Shown here: positions 23,492 through 32,676 of the stretch, in pieces
How the letters are laid out: each line of letters starts with the position of its first letter
Position numbering within the stretch: the stretch's first letter is position 1
Assembly: GCF_014646115.1 (NCBI RefSeq)
Contig: NZ_BMMV01000029.1
Coordinates: forward strand, 1 to 64,000
From: Streptomyces camponoticapitis
Lineage (GTDB): Bacteria; Actinomycetota; Actinomycetes; Streptomycetales; Streptomycetaceae
Reading direction: 5' to 3'
DNA: 64,000 nucleotides
Program-made: the position numbers and the translations under genes
The notes under the pieces: model-generated
Databases searched by the model: none
Told to the model about the DNA's origin: nothing
Seen by the model: the letters and a program-made list of their open reading frames with translations, nothing else

Positions 23492-24775
23492 GTGACAGAG
23501 AAGAAGAAGGGCACCCGCCGCGCCAACGGCGAGTCCGCGATCTACTTGGGGAAGGACGGCCGTTGGCACGCCCGCGTTCCCATGGGCTACAAGGACAATG
23601 GAGAGCCGTACCGCCGACACATCACGCGCAAGACGCGCGAGGAACTGGTTGACGAAGTCCGGCGGTTGGAGAGGCAGCGCGACGCCGGTTCGGCGAGTCA
23701 GCCCGGCAAGCCGTGGACGGTTGAGAAGTGGCTCTGGCACTGGGTTGAGAACATCGCTAAGCCGACCGTCAGCGAGAACACGTACGACGGCTATGAGGTC
23801 GCCGTACGCGTTCATCTCGTGCCCGGCATCGGCAAGCACCGCCTTGACCGCTTGCAGCCCGAGCACCTGGAGAGCCTGTACCGCCGTATGCAGGCGAACG
23901 GAGCGCGCAAGGCTGGCACGGCTCACCAGGCTCACCGCACCGCGCGTACGGCTCTGGGGGAGGCCCAACGGCGCGGCTACGCGGCGAAGAACGCCGCCTC
24001 GCTGGCGAAGCCGCCACGGATGGAAGAGGACGAATCCGAGGTCGAGCCCTACTCCGTGGAAGAGGTCCAGCGCCTCCTGCTCGCAGCCAACAAGCGGCGA
24101 AACAGCGCCCGGTGGATGCTCGCGTTGGCGCTCGGACTGCGGCAGGGCGAGACGCTCGGACTGCGCTGGTCCGACGTCGACTTGGGCAACGAGTACCTGA
24201 AGCTGCGGCGGAACCGTCTGCGCCCCCGGTACGAGCACGGGTGCCCGGACGCCTCACCGTGCGGCCGGAAGGCGGGGTACTGCCCGGACAAGGTGCAGGT
24301 CCGGCGCGAGACCAAGAACACCAAGTCTCGCGCCGGCCGACGCGCCGTGCCTCTGCCGGGGCCGCTGGTCGCCATGCTCCGTGCGCACGCTGAGACGCAG
24401 GAGCGCGAGCGCAAGACGGCCGGCAACCTGTGGACCGACTCGGAATACGTGTTCACCAAGCCGCTCGGGGGCCCTCTGAGCCCGAACACGGACTACCACG
24501 ACTGGAAGCGGCTGGTGGAGGATGCGGGAGTTCGGGACGCTCGCCTTCACGACGCACGTCACACGGCCGCAACCGTGCTGATGCTGCTCGGTGTCCCGGA
24601 CCGCGTCATCGACCAGATCATGGGGTGGGAGCCGGGCACGTCCGCAAGCATGCGGGCGCGGTACCTCCACGTGCCGGACGCCATGCTCAAGGACGTGGCC
24701 CGGAAGATCGCCGAAGCGATCTGGGGACCCTCGGAAACACCCGCTGTGGACAAAAACCAGGACAACGAGCCCTGA
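23492..24775 (+). CDS. tyrosine recombinase (site-specific integrase)
   Basis: This 427-aa protein has an arm-binding N-terminus (1-60), a SAM-like core-binding domain (about 65-170) and a catalytic domain with R217 (LGLRQGE), H353-x-x-R356 (LHDARH), W379 and Y391 (RYLHV). A short insert, H249-x-C251 ... C257 ... C264, could bind zinc; similar inserts occur in other actinobacterial integrases, from memory. The start is the GTG at 23492, with AGGAGCC upstream; longer in-frame openings to the left run through the origin region. It integrates the element into the tRNA-Ser 3' end, which lies 44 bp after the stop. Confidence 0.95.
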   Translation: MTEKKKGTRRANGESAIYLGKDGRWHARVPMGYKDNGEPYRRHITRKTREELVDEVRRLERQRDAGSASQPGKPWTVEKWLWHWVENIAKPTVSENTYDGYEVAVRVHLVPGIGKHRLDRLQPEHLESLYRRMQANGARKAGTAHQAHRTARTALGEAQRRGYAAKNAASLAKPPRMEEDESEVEPYSVEEVQRLLLAANKRRNSARWMLALALGLRQGETLGLRWSDVDLGNEYLKLRRNRLRPRYEHGCPDASPCGRKAGYCPDKVQVRRETKNTKSRAGRRAVPLPGPLVAMLRAHAETQERERKTAGNLWTDSEYVFTKPLGGPLSPNTDYHDWKRLVEDAGVRDARLHDARHTAATVLMLLGVPDRVIDQIMGWEPGTSASMRARYLHVPDAMLKDVARKIAEAIWGPSETPAVDKNQDNEP

Positions 24776-24783
24776 GATACGTC

Positions 24784-24817
24784 GAAGGCCCGCCCTCGCT
24801 AGCGAGGGCGGGCCTTC
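24784..24817 (-). terminator. perfect 17-bp palindromic terminator of tRNA-Ser
   Basis: Arms GAAGGCCCGCCCTCGCT and AGCGAGGGCGGGCCTTC fill 24784-24817 with no unpaired loop base. It lies inside the element, just beyond the tRNA 3' end. It is a homologue of the chromosomal hairpin at 353-378, so the element brings its own terminator. It may also end the integrase transcript. Confidence 0.8.
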
Positions 24818-24818
24818 A

Positions 24819-24895
24819 ACTATTGCCCGGTGAGAGCAATGGCGGAGGATACGAGATTCGAACTCGTGAGGGGTTGCCCCCAACACGCTTTCCAA
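24819..24895 (-). repeat. attR: 77-bp direct repeat inside tRNA-Ser
   Basis: It is identical to 384-460. It covers the tRNA from the anticodon loop to the 3' CCA plus about 21 bp beyond. Integration here keeps tRNA-Ser intact. The repeat ends at the anticodon loop (TTGGAA), the usual crossover place for tyrosine integrases. Confidence 0.93.
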
Positions 24896-24927
24896 GCGTG
24901 CGCCCTAGGCCACTAGGCGAATCCTCC
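24840..24927 (-). tRNA. tRNA-Ser (GGA)
   Basis: This 88-nt gene has acceptor GGAGGAT/ATCCTCC, anticodon loop CTTGGAAAG (GGA), a long variable arm typical of tRNA-Ser, T loop GTTCGAATC and an encoded G-CCA end. It is the integration site of the element. Confidence 0.95.
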
Positions 24928-25002
24928 GCGACGAACCATACAAGACGTGGAGCGGTGCTCGCGAACTCGTTCCCGGGGGCGGGCATCGGGTACTGTTGGG
25001 CG

Positions 25003-25092
25003 CAGCCCCTCACGTGGCGCTATCTGACTGAACTCCCCCAGGGCCGGAAGGCAGCAAGGGTAGGTTGGCTCTGGCGGGTGCGTGGGGGGCGT
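25003..25092 (+). ncRNA. ffs: signal recognition particle RNA (4.5S type)
   Basis: GCCCCTCACG (25005-25014) pairs with CGTGGGGGGC (25081-25090). The apical part has the conserved SRP domain IV core: CAGGGCCGGAAGGCAGCAAGG, seen here in the parts CAGGGCC, GGAAGGCAGCA and AGGGTAGG. It binds Ffh for protein targeting. Position just upstream of dnaX is usual in Streptomyces. The ends are approximate. Confidence 0.92.
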
Positions 25093-25141
25093 TCGCGTTG
25101 GCGGGGGTGGGATGTCGTAGCGGGCCGATATCGTCGTAGGT

Positions 25142-27409
25142 GTGTCGTCCCTAGCGCTGTACCGCCGTTACCGCCCCGAGTCCTTCGCCGAGGTCATCGG
25201 GCAGGAGCATGTCACTGACCCGCTGCAGCAGGCCCTGCGCAACAACCGGGTCAATCACGCGTACCTGTTCAGCGGGCCGCGGGGCTGTGGGAAGACGACC
25301 AGCGCACGCATCCTCGCGCGCTGTCTGAACTGCGAACAGGGACCCACACCGACCCCCTGCGGGGTCTGCCAGTCGTGCCAGGACCTGGCCAGGACCGGGC
25401 CCGGGTCGATCGATGTGATCGAGATCGACGCCGCTTCGCACGGTGGTGTGGACGACGCGCGTGATCTCCGGGAGAAGGCGTTCTTCGGGCCGGCCGGCAG
25501 TCGTTACAAGATCTACATCATCGACGAGGCGCACATGGTCACCCCGGCGGGCTTCAACGCCCTGCTGAAGGTGGTCGAGGAGCCGCCGGAGCATCTCAAG
25601 TTCATCTTCGCGACCACCGAGCCCGAGAAGGTCATCGGCACGATCCGGTCGCGTACGCATCACTATCCGTTCCGGCTCGTGCCGCCTGGGACGCTGAGGG
25701 ACTATCTCGGCGAGGTGTGCGCAAAGGAGCGGATCCCGGTCGCCGAGGGCGTGCTGCCGCTCGTCGTGCGCGCCGGTGCCGGGTCCGTGCGGGACTCGAT
25801 GTCGGTGATGGACCAGCTCCTCGCGGGCGCCGCCGAGGACGGTGTGACGTACGCCATGGCGACGTCCCTGCTCGGATATACGGACAGTTCGCTGCTCGAC
25901 TCCGTGATCGACGCCTTCGCGGCGGGCGACGGGGCCGCCGCCTTCGAGGTCGTGGACCGGGTGATCGAGGGCGGCAACGACCCCAGGCGGTTCGTCGCCG
26001 ACCTGTTGGAGCGGCTGCGGGACCTGGTCATCCTGGCCGCCGTTCCGGATGCCGGTACGAAGGGGCTCATCGACGCCCCCGACGACGTCGTCCAGCGGAT
26101 GCAGGACCAGGCGTCGGTCTTCGGGGCGGCGGAGCTGAGCCGGGCCGCCGACCTGGTCAACACCGGGCTGACCGAGATGCGGGGCGCCACCTCGCCCAGG
26201 CTCCAGCTCGAACTGATCTGTGCGCGTGTACTGCTGCCCGCGGCCTTCGACGACGAGCGGTCCGTACAGACGCGGCTCGACCGGCTGGAGCGGGGGGTGT
26301 CCGCGGCGGCGTTCTCGACCGGGGGGCCCGCGCCCGCCATGGGGTACGTCCCCGGGCCCGAGGCGCACGCGGCGGGCAACGGGCCGGCCGCGGCGCGCGC
26401 CGCCGTACAAGGCGGTACGCCGGACCCGGCCCCGACCCCTGCGCCCGCGCCCGCCCCGCCGCCCCCCGCGGCCACGCCCGCCCAGCCCCCCGCGCCCGAC
26501 CCCGGGCCCCCGAACGGCAACCGCCCCGGCGCCTGGCCGGGTGCGGCGGCCCCCGCTTCGGAGGCGCCCCGCAAGCCCGGCGGCTGGCCCACCGCCTCGG
26601 CCCCCGGCCGCGGCCCGGCGGCCGAGGCGGCCCCCGCCGCACCCGCGCCGGAGCCCGCCGGCCCGCCCGCCCACACCGGCGGTCCCGTCATGACCCAGGG
26701 CGCCGGCCAGGTGCGGAACATGTGGCCGGACATCCTGGAGGCCGTGAAGAACCGCCGTCGCTTCACCTGGATCCTGCTCAGTCAGAACGCGCAGGTGGCG
26801 GGCTTCGACGGGACGACCCTCCAGCTCGGCTTCCTCAACGCGGGCGCCCGTGACAACTTCGCCAGCAGCGGCAGCGAGGAAGTGCTCAAGCAGGCCCTGT
26901 CCGAGCAGTTCCACGTGCAGTGGAAGATCGAGGCGATCATCGATCCCTCGGGCGGCACCCCGCAGCCCCCCGCACCCGGCGGCGGCAACAGCCCCGGCGG
27001 AGGCGGAGGTTACGGCGGCGGAGGTGGCTACGGGAGCGGTGGCGGCGGTGGCGGTGCCCCCGGCGGCTACGGCGGCGGGGACGGGGGCGGCGGTTCCAGA
27101 CCTCCCGCCCCCGCTCCCTCCCAGCGGCCCGAACCGCCCGCCCAGTCCTCCAACGGCCCCGGCCCCGGCTCAGCGATGTCCGGCGCCTACACCCCCGCCG
27201 CGCCCGCCACCGCCGCCCCCGGCCGTACGCCGCCCGAGCAGCGCCGCCCGTCGGACTCTCCCGCCGCGCCGCCTCCCCACCACGTCGCCCCCGAGGACGA
27301 CACTCCTGAAGAGGACGACGCCGACCTCGTCGACTCCGCGCTCTCCGGCCACGACCTGATCGTCCGCGAGCTCGGTGCCACGGTCGTCGAGGAGTACCCG
27401 AACGACTAG
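25142..27409 (+). CDS. dnaX: DNA polymerase III subunits gamma/tau
   Basis: This 755-aa clamp-loader ATPase starts SSLALYRRYRPESFAEVIGQ. It has Walker A GPRGCGKT (45-52), a zinc module (C64, C73, C76, C79), YIIDEAHM (Walker B) and ATTEPEKV with the sensor/arginine-finger region. From about 390 it becomes Pro/Ala-rich, with a folded tau-like domain (about 520-610) and a Gly-rich stretch. The end (DLIVRELGATVVEE) is conserved. It loads the beta clamp at replication forks. The start is a GTG. I see no frameshift signal and assume the single long product is made. Confidence 0.95.
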   Translation: MSSLALYRRYRPESFAEVIGQEHVTDPLQQALRNNRVNHAYLFSGPRGCGKTTSARILARCLNCEQGPTPTPCGVCQSCQDLARTGPGSIDVIEIDAASHGGVDDARDLREKAFFGPAGSRYKIYIIDEAHMVTPAGFNALLKVVEEPPEHLKFIFATTEPEKVIGTIRSRTHHYPFRLVPPGTLRDYLGEVCAKERIPVAEGVLPLVVRAGAGSVRDSMSVMDQLLAGAAEDGVTYAMATSLLGYTDSSLLDSVIDAFAAGDGAAAFEVVDRVIEGGNDPRRFVADLLERLRDLVILAAVPDAGTKGLIDAPDDVVQRMQDQASVFGAAELSRAADLVNTGLTEMRGATSPRLQLELICARVLLPAAFDDERSVQTRLDRLERGVSAAAFSTGGPAPAMGYVPGPEAHAAGNGPAAARAAVQGGTPDPAPTPAPAPAPPPPAATPAQPPAPDPGPPNGNRPGAWPGAAAPASEAPRKPGGWPTASAPGRGPAAEAAPAAPAPEPAGPPAHTGGPVMTQGAGQVRNMWPDILEAVKNRRRFTWILLSQNAQVAGFDGTTLQLGFLNAGARDNFASSGSEEVLKQALSEQFHVQWKIEAIIDPSGGTPQPPAPGGGNSPGGGGGYGGGGGYGSGGGGGGAPGGYGGGDGGGGSRPPAPAPSQRPEPPAQSSNGPGPGSAMSGAYTPAAPATAAPGRTPPEQRRPSDSPAAPPPHHVAPEDDTPEEDDADLVDSALSGHDLIVRELGATVVEEYPND

Positions 27410-27506
27410 GGCGGCAGGACGGTCGGCGCGCAGGCCGGGAGGGGAGCGGGACCACGGGAGTGGACCGCGACCAGGACCGCGTCCCGTCCCCGCTAGGCTG
27501 CCCCCC

Positions 27507-28763
27507 GTGAAGGTCCTTGTCATCGGCGGCGGTGCCCGCGAACACGCCCTGTGCCGCTCTCTGTCCCTCGATCCCGACGTCACCGCTCTGCACTGCGCAC
27601 CCGGCAACGCCGGCATCGCCGAAGTCGCCGAGCTGCACGCGGTCGACGTCATGGACGGTGCGGCCGTCGCCCGCCTCGCCGGTGAGCTGGAGGCCCGGCT
27701 CGTCGTCGTCGGACCCGAGGCGCCGCTCGTGGCCGGGGTCGCCGACGCCGTACGGGACGCGGGCATCGCCTGCTTCGGCCCGTCCGCCGAGGCCGCGCAG
27801 CTGGAGGGCTCCAAGGCCTTCGCCAAGGCCGTGATGGCCGCGGCGAGCGTCCCCACCGGCCGAAGCTACGTCTGCACCACCCCCGAGGAGATCGACAAGG
27901 CCCTCGACGCCTTCGGCGCACCCTTCGTCGTCAAGGACGACGGTCTCGCCGCCGGCAAGGGTGTCGTCGTGACCGACGACCTCGCCACCGCCCGCGAGCA
28001 CGCGCTCGCCTGCGGCCGCGTCGTCATCGAGGAGTTCCTCGACGGCCCCGAGGTCTCCCTCTTCGCCATCACCGACGGCCGTACGGTGCTCCCGCTGCGC
28101 CCCGCGCAGGACTTCAAGCGCGCGCTGGACGGCGACGAAGGCCCCAACACCGGTGGCATGGGCGCGTACTCACCGCTCCCGTGGGCCGACCCCAAGCTGG
28201 TCGACGAGGTCCTGGAGACCGTCCTCCAGCCGACCGTCGACGAGCTGCGCCGCCGCGGCACGCCCTTCTCCGGGCTGCTGTACGCGGGCCTGGCGATCAC
28301 CGGCCGCGGTGTGCGGGTCATCGAGTTCAACGCCCGTTTCGGCGACCCCGAGACACAGGTGGTCCTGGCCCGGCTGAGGACCCCGCTCGCCGGTGTCCTG
28401 CTGGCCGCCGCCGAGGGCAGGCTCGCCGACCAGCCGACCCTGGTCTGGCGCGACGACGCGGCGGTCACGGTCGTCGTGGCCTCGCACAACTACCCCGGTA
28501 CGCCGCGTACCGGCGACCCGATCGAGGGCCTCGCCGACGTCGCCGCGCAGGACGCGCCCGACGCGTACGTCCTGCACGCCGGGACCCGGCTGGCCGACGA
28601 CGGCGGTACGGTCCTCAGCGCGGGCGGCCGTGTGCTGTCCGTCACAGCGACCGGCAAGGATCTCGCGCAGGCACGGAAGCGGGCGTACGCGGCCGTCGAC
28701 CGGATCCGGCTGGACGGTTCACAGCACCGTACGGACATCGCCCGCAAGGCCGCCGAAGCCTGA
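27507..28763 (+). CDS. purD: phosphoribosylamine-glycine ligase (GAR synthetase)
   Basis: This 418-aa ATP-grasp enzyme makes glycinamide ribonucleotide from phosphoribosylamine, glycine and ATP, step 2 of purine synthesis. It shows VLVIGGGAREHAL (N-domain), VKDDGLAAGKGV (ATP-grasp), GGMGAYSP, and EFNARFGDPETQ (metal/ATP site). The length is normal for the family. The start GTG at 27507 is close behind a TAGGCT -10-like box, so the mRNA may be almost leaderless. It ends at a strong terminator. Confidence 0.96.
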   Translation: MKVLVIGGGAREHALCRSLSLDPDVTALHCAPGNAGIAEVAELHAVDVMDGAAVARLAGELEARLVVVGPEAPLVAGVADAVRDAGIACFGPSAEAAQLEGSKAFAKAVMAAASVPTGRSYVCTTPEEIDKALDAFGAPFVVKDDGLAAGKGVVVTDDLATAREHALACGRVVIEEFLDGPEVSLFAITDGRTVLPLRPAQDFKRALDGDEGPNTGGMGAYSPLPWADPKLVDEVLETVLQPTVDELRRRGTPFSGLLYAGLAITGRGVRVIEFNARFGDPETQVVLARLRTPLAGVLLAAAEGRLADQPTLVWRDDAAVTVVVASHNYPGTPRTGDPIEGLADVAAQDAPDAYVLHAGTRLADDGGTVLSAGGRVLSVTATGKDLAQARKRAYAAVDRIRLDGSQHRTDIARKAAEA

Positions 28764-28792
28764 ACCGGCCTTCCAGCGAGGGCCCGAACCAA

Positions 28793-28831
28793 GCCCGGTC
28801 CCCGTCCGGCCTGCTCGGACGGGGACCGGGC
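28793..28831 (+). terminator. purD terminator
   Basis: A perfect 16-bp stem, GCCCGGTCCCCGTCCG (28793-28808) and CGGACGGGGACCGGGC (28816-28831), closes a 7-nt loop 30 bp after the purD stop. Confidence 0.85.
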
Positions 28832-29088
28832 CATGCCGCGTCCACGGCATCTCCGCCACGTCCCGGACGTCACATCAAAAAACACTGGCAACGTCAGCAC
28901 CTTTGACCAAAGCCATTCCATCGAGTGACGGTTAACCCATCCGAATGACCCCCGCCGGGGCCCCAACTATGGTGCGGCGCAAGCGTTCGGGCACTTGGCC
29001 CACCGGCATTGCGATGTCAGTGGCGGGTGCCACAGTGGGGGAGTGAGCAAATCCGCCGCAGTGCTGGCAGAGGGGGTGAGATCCGGAC
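28832..29088. other. purD downstream / promoter region
   Basis: Between the purD terminator and the next gene I see no coding sequence. The region presumably carries the promoter of the 29089 gene. Confidence 0.4.
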
Positions 29089-30879
29089 GTGTCCGGTTCA
29101 GGTGGTGTTGAGGAGATCGGCGCTCAGGGCGCCAGGGTCCGGGCTCTCGCTGTGCTGCGCGTGCGCGGCAGAGCGGCGGCCGTCGCCCTGCTGCCCGCCG
29201 CCGCGGCGGTCGTCCTGCTCGCGGGCGGTGCCACCGACCGCCTCACCGGCGGGAGTTGGGACGCCGCGCGCTGGATCGTGAGCGGTGTCGCCATTGTCGT
29301 GCTGCTGTGCGCGGCGGCTGTCGCGGCCGTTGTCGCCAGGGCCAGACCAGCCCTCAGCCCCACCGTGGAGATCGCCGAGCGGTCCGCCCCCGACCTCTAC
29401 CGCCTGGTGCGGGAGCTGGCCGAGCGGCTCGACGTGCCCGCGCCCTCGTCCATAGCGCTGACGCCGGACTGCGACAGCTGGCTGGAAGACCGTACGCACC
29501 CCGCGCACGCCCCCGCCGACGCGGCGACCAAATCGCCCGGAAGCGGCCCCGGCTCCCCGCACGACCCCGGCACCGCAGGCACCTCAGGAGGCACCCACGG
29601 CACCCCGGCAGGCACCCACGGCACCCACGGAGCCGGCCGCCGTGCCGTACCCGCCGCGCCCGTCCTCGTGATCGGCTCACCCTTCCTCTGGTGGATGCGC
29701 GTCGCCGAGCTGCGCGCCGTGCTGGCCCCCGTCGTCGCCGGTACGGGACCGGCGTCGCAGCCGGACATAGCCGCCGCCCGCCGCTTCGTACGGGGCCTGG
29801 ACGCCACCGTTGCCCTCGCGAGCCGCACGGACCTGGGCCTGATACACCGGGTCGCGTTCGCCGTCGTCGGCCGGATCGCCCGCCTCATGCTGCGCGCCTG
29901 CGCGGAGCACGCCGCCCTGATGGAGCGCGGTGTCGCGTCCGCCGCGTCCGAGCGTGCCCAGAGTGTGGATTACGGCCTGCGGATCGTCGCCCAGGAGCAG
30001 GTCGGCCTCGCCTACGCGGGCTGGGACCGGCTGCTGACCCGCGTCGCGCTGCCCGCCTGGCGGATGGGCCGCTGGCCGTCCCGGCTCGACGCCGGAGTCG
30101 TATCGGCGCTGACCGAGCTCTCGCGGCGCGACCGGCTGGCCGAGGGCTTCGCCTCCCGGCTCGGCGAGCGCCCCGCCTGCGATCTGCTCGAAGAGCCCGG
30201 CGCGGTCGACGAGGCGGCGTCCCTGCTGGCCGCGCGCCTCTTCCACGGCGGCCCGGCCGCCCCCGGCCCGGACTGGTCCCCGGTCGACTGGCAGCAGTAT
30301 CCGGAGGAGGTCGTCGACCGTAAGTGGCGTACGGAAGCGGCCAGGCTGCACAGGGTCCTGGACGGTATGGGTGTACGGCGCCCCGCGCGGCCCGGCGATC
30401 CCACCGCCGACGCCGCCGTGCCCGGACCCACGCTGGACCGGGTCATGGACCATCTCGCCGGACAGGGCGAGGAGGCGGGGGACACCCTCGCCGCCGCGAT
30501 CAGCGCCGAGGTGGCCCGTGAGGAGGCCGAGGCCGTGCCGCCCGCCCCGAGCCCGCTCCCGGCAGCCGAAGCGGGCGACGCCCTGGCGCTCCGTGGATCG
30601 GACCCGCTGCCGCTGTTCCCGCTCATGCCGCCGCGTACGGGCCGTGAGCTGCTCGCCGACCATGTCACCGCGATGGTCTGCTGCTCCGCCGTCGACACCG
30701 CGGGCGCGGCCCCGGGGCTCGACTGGCTCGACGGCCCGGCTCTCCTGATGGACGGCGAGCGCCGCACGGACCTGGCGGGCGGAGTGCTGAGCCTGGTGGA
30801 GGACGGCGACGGGGATCCGCTGCGGCAGTGGCTGGCCGCGACGGGCGTACGGCCGGAGAAGCCGGTCCGTCTGGTGTGA
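29089..30879 (+). CDS. membrane protein resembling a degenerate M48-type peptidase
   Basis: This 596-aa protein has two N-terminal membrane helices (about 28-49 and 62-86). A segment follows that reads like an M48 peptidase (VLVIGSPFLWWMRVAELRAV), but where M48 enzymes have HExxH this protein has LAPVVAG, so no zinc site is left. A His/Gly/Thr-rich low-complexity insert (about 150-185) precedes it. The remainder is mostly helical. It is probably a conserved Streptomyces protein with a non-catalytic role; the link to M48 is my inference from spacing. The start GTG has GGGGGTGAG upstream. Confidence 0.6.
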   Translation: MSGSGGVEEIGAQGARVRALAVLRVRGRAAAVALLPAAAAVVLLAGGATDRLTGGSWDAARWIVSGVAIVVLLCAAAVAAVVARARPALSPTVEIAERSAPDLYRLVRELAERLDVPAPSSIALTPDCDSWLEDRTHPAHAPADAATKSPGSGPGSPHDPGTAGTSGGTHGTPAGTHGTHGAGRRAVPAAPVLVIGSPFLWWMRVAELRAVLAPVVAGTGPASQPDIAAARRFVRGLDATVALASRTDLGLIHRVAFAVVGRIARLMLRACAEHAALMERGVASAASERAQSVDYGLRIVAQEQVGLAYAGWDRLLTRVALPAWRMGRWPSRLDAGVVSALTELSRRDRLAEGFASRLGERPACDLLEEPGAVDEAASLLAARLFHGGPAAPGPDWSPVDWQQYPEEVVDRKWRTEAARLHRVLDGMGVRRPARPGDPTADAAVPGPTLDRVMDHLAGQGEEAGDTLAAAISAEVAREEAEAVPPAPSPLPAAEAGDALALRGSDPLPLFPLMPPRTGRELLADHVTAMVCCSAVDTAGAAPGLDWLDGPALLMDGERRTDLAGGVLSLVEDGDGDPLRQWLAATGVRPEKPVRLV

Positions 30880-31109
30880 AGCCGGTCACCACCGACCGGC
30901 GTAACAATCCTGGAGCCGAAGGTTCCGGGTGCTTCCCACCGCTTCCGCCCACTTCGGTCAGTTGAATTCACGACGAACGGTGACGGAGCGCGTGCGTTAT
31001 GTGATGTGCTGGAGGCCGACTCCGACTCGGCCCACCCAACAGCGGTCCGCACAGCGGCAGTCGATCAACCATCAACACCTGCACGGGGCATCCAGGGAGG
31101 GGCGCGCCA

Positions 31110-32567
31110 ATGTGCGCCGATCACATCCGACGGTGGGAGTCCGGCGCGCTCGCCCACGCCGTCTCCGACCCCTTCGGTCAGGGACCGGTGCCCTGGCTGC
31201 GCGGCAGCGAGACCTACTTCGACGACACCGGCCAGGTCGTCCCCTGGTACGCGGACCCGGCGCTCGGGCGCGACCTGGGCGGCCCCCACACCGCCGACGA
31301 CGTCCACCGCCAGATCAAGGGGTTCTCCTCCACCGGCGCCGCCGCGCCCGGCGAGTCGATCGACTTCCACATCACCGTCGATCCGCCCCAGCCGTTCTCC
31401 GTGGACGTCTACCGGATCGGGCACTACGGCGGCGAGGGCGCCCGCAAGATCACCACGAGCCCCCGTCTCTCCGGCATCGTCCAGCCGGCCCCGCTCGCCG
31501 CCGAGCGCACGGTCTCGTGCCACCACTGGTGGCTCTCCTGGCGCCTCCAGATCCCGTCGTACTGGTCGCTCGGGGCGTACGTCGCCGTCCTCACCACGAC
31601 CGACGGCCACCGCTCCCACGTCCCGTTCACGGTCCGCGACAGCCACCCCGCCGACCTGCTCCTCCTGCTCCCCGACATCACCTGGCAGGCGTACAACCTC
31701 TACCCGGAGGACGGCCGCCTCGGCGCCAGCCTCTACCACGCCTGGGACGAGCAGGGCAGGCTCCTCGGCGAGGAGGACGCGGCGATCACCGTCTCCTTCG
31801 ACCGCCCGTACGCGGGCGCCGGCCTGCCCATCCATGTCGGCCACGCCTACGACTTCATCCGCTGGGCCGAGCGGTACGGCTACGACATCGCCTACGCGGA
31901 CGCCCGCGATCTGCACGCCGGTCTGATCGATCCGACGCGCTACCGGGGGCTGGTCTTCCCCGGCCACGACGAGTACTGGTCGCTCCCCATGCGCCGCACC
32001 GTCGAGCGGGCGCGCGAGCACGGCACGTCCCTGGTCTTCCTCTCCGCCAACACCATGTACTGGCAGATCGAGCTGGGCCCGTCCCCCTCCGGCGTCCCCG
32101 GCCGCCTCCTCACCTGCCGCAAGCGCCACGGCCCGGGCCGCCCCGCCCTCTGGCGCGAGGTGGACAGACCGGAGCAGCAGCTGCTCGGAATCCAGTACGT
32201 GGGCCGGGTCCCCGAGCCGCACCCGATGGTCGTACGGAACGCGGAGCACTGGTTCTGGGACGCCACCGGCGCCTCCGAGGGCGACGAGATCCCCGGTCTG
32301 GTCGCGGGCGAGGCCGACCGCTACTTCCCGCGTACGGCGCTGCCCGAGCACGACGAGCGGATGCTGCTGGCCCACTCGCCGTACCGGGACAGTGAGAACT
32401 CCCTTCGCCACCAGGAGACTTCGCTCTACCGGGCCCCCTCCGGCGCCCTCGTCTTCGCCTCGGGCACCTTCGCGTGGTCGCCCGCGCTGGACCGCCCCGG
32501 CCATGTCGACGCGCGCGTCCAGCGGGCGACGGCGAATCTCCTCGACCGCATCTGCAAGCGCGACTGA
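31110..32567 (+). CDS. N,N-dimethylformamidase beta-subunit-like protein
   Basis: This 485-aa protein resembles the large subunit of dimethylformamidase. It has an N-terminal beta-sandwich with FSVDVYRIGHYGGEGAR, then the C-terminal-type domain with LLLPDITWQAYN, FDRPY, FPGHDEYWS and VFLSANTMYWQIE. The true enzyme hydrolyses N,N-dimethylformamide with a small subunit, which is absent here. The substrate in Streptomyces is therefore unknown. There is no signal peptide. The start ATG has AGGGAGGGG upstream. Confidence 0.75.
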   Translation: MCADHIRRWESGALAHAVSDPFGQGPVPWLRGSETYFDDTGQVVPWYADPALGRDLGGPHTADDVHRQIKGFSSTGAAAPGESIDFHITVDPPQPFSVDVYRIGHYGGEGARKITTSPRLSGIVQPAPLAAERTVSCHHWWLSWRLQIPSYWSLGAYVAVLTTTDGHRSHVPFTVRDSHPADLLLLLPDITWQAYNLYPEDGRLGASLYHAWDEQGRLLGEEDAAITVSFDRPYAGAGLPIHVGHAYDFIRWAERYGYDIAYADARDLHAGLIDPTRYRGLVFPGHDEYWSLPMRRTVERAREHGTSLVFLSANTMYWQIELGPSPSGVPGRLLTCRKRHGPGRPALWREVDRPEQQLLGIQYVGRVPEPHPMVVRNAEHWFWDATGASEGDEIPGLVAGEADRYFPRTALPEHDERMLLAHSPYRDSENSLRHQETSLYRAPSGALVFASGTFAWSPALDRPGHVDARVQRATANLLDRICKRD

Positions 32568-32676
32568 GTACGAACCGCGGCCGGCGGCCCGAGCCCCCCT
32601 CGCCCCCGCGCACGTCCGACTCCGCACATACGGGAGAATCGGAATCGGAAACTCCCACGGCGAGGAACGAGGAACC

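Larger units (their letters stand above)
384..24895. mobile_element. AICE integrated into tRNA-Ser(GGA)
   Basis: About 24.4 kb lies between attL and attR. It contains a tyrosine integrase and excisionase next to attR, a prim-pol plus DUF3631 replication module, a spd-like operon, a TraB/FtsK-type translocase, a GntR regulator and cargo. No relaxase or type IV secretion gene is visible, as expected for AICEs, which move double-stranded DNA with one FtsK-like protein. All core modules look intact, so the element may still excise. Cargo occupies roughly 1.5-11 kb, between attL and the transfer operon. Confidence 0.93.

Noticed and set aside
25151..26914. 587-codon minus-strand frame opposite dnaX
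   Set aside because: Shadow of dnaX, low-complexity Arg/Gly composition, no start signals.
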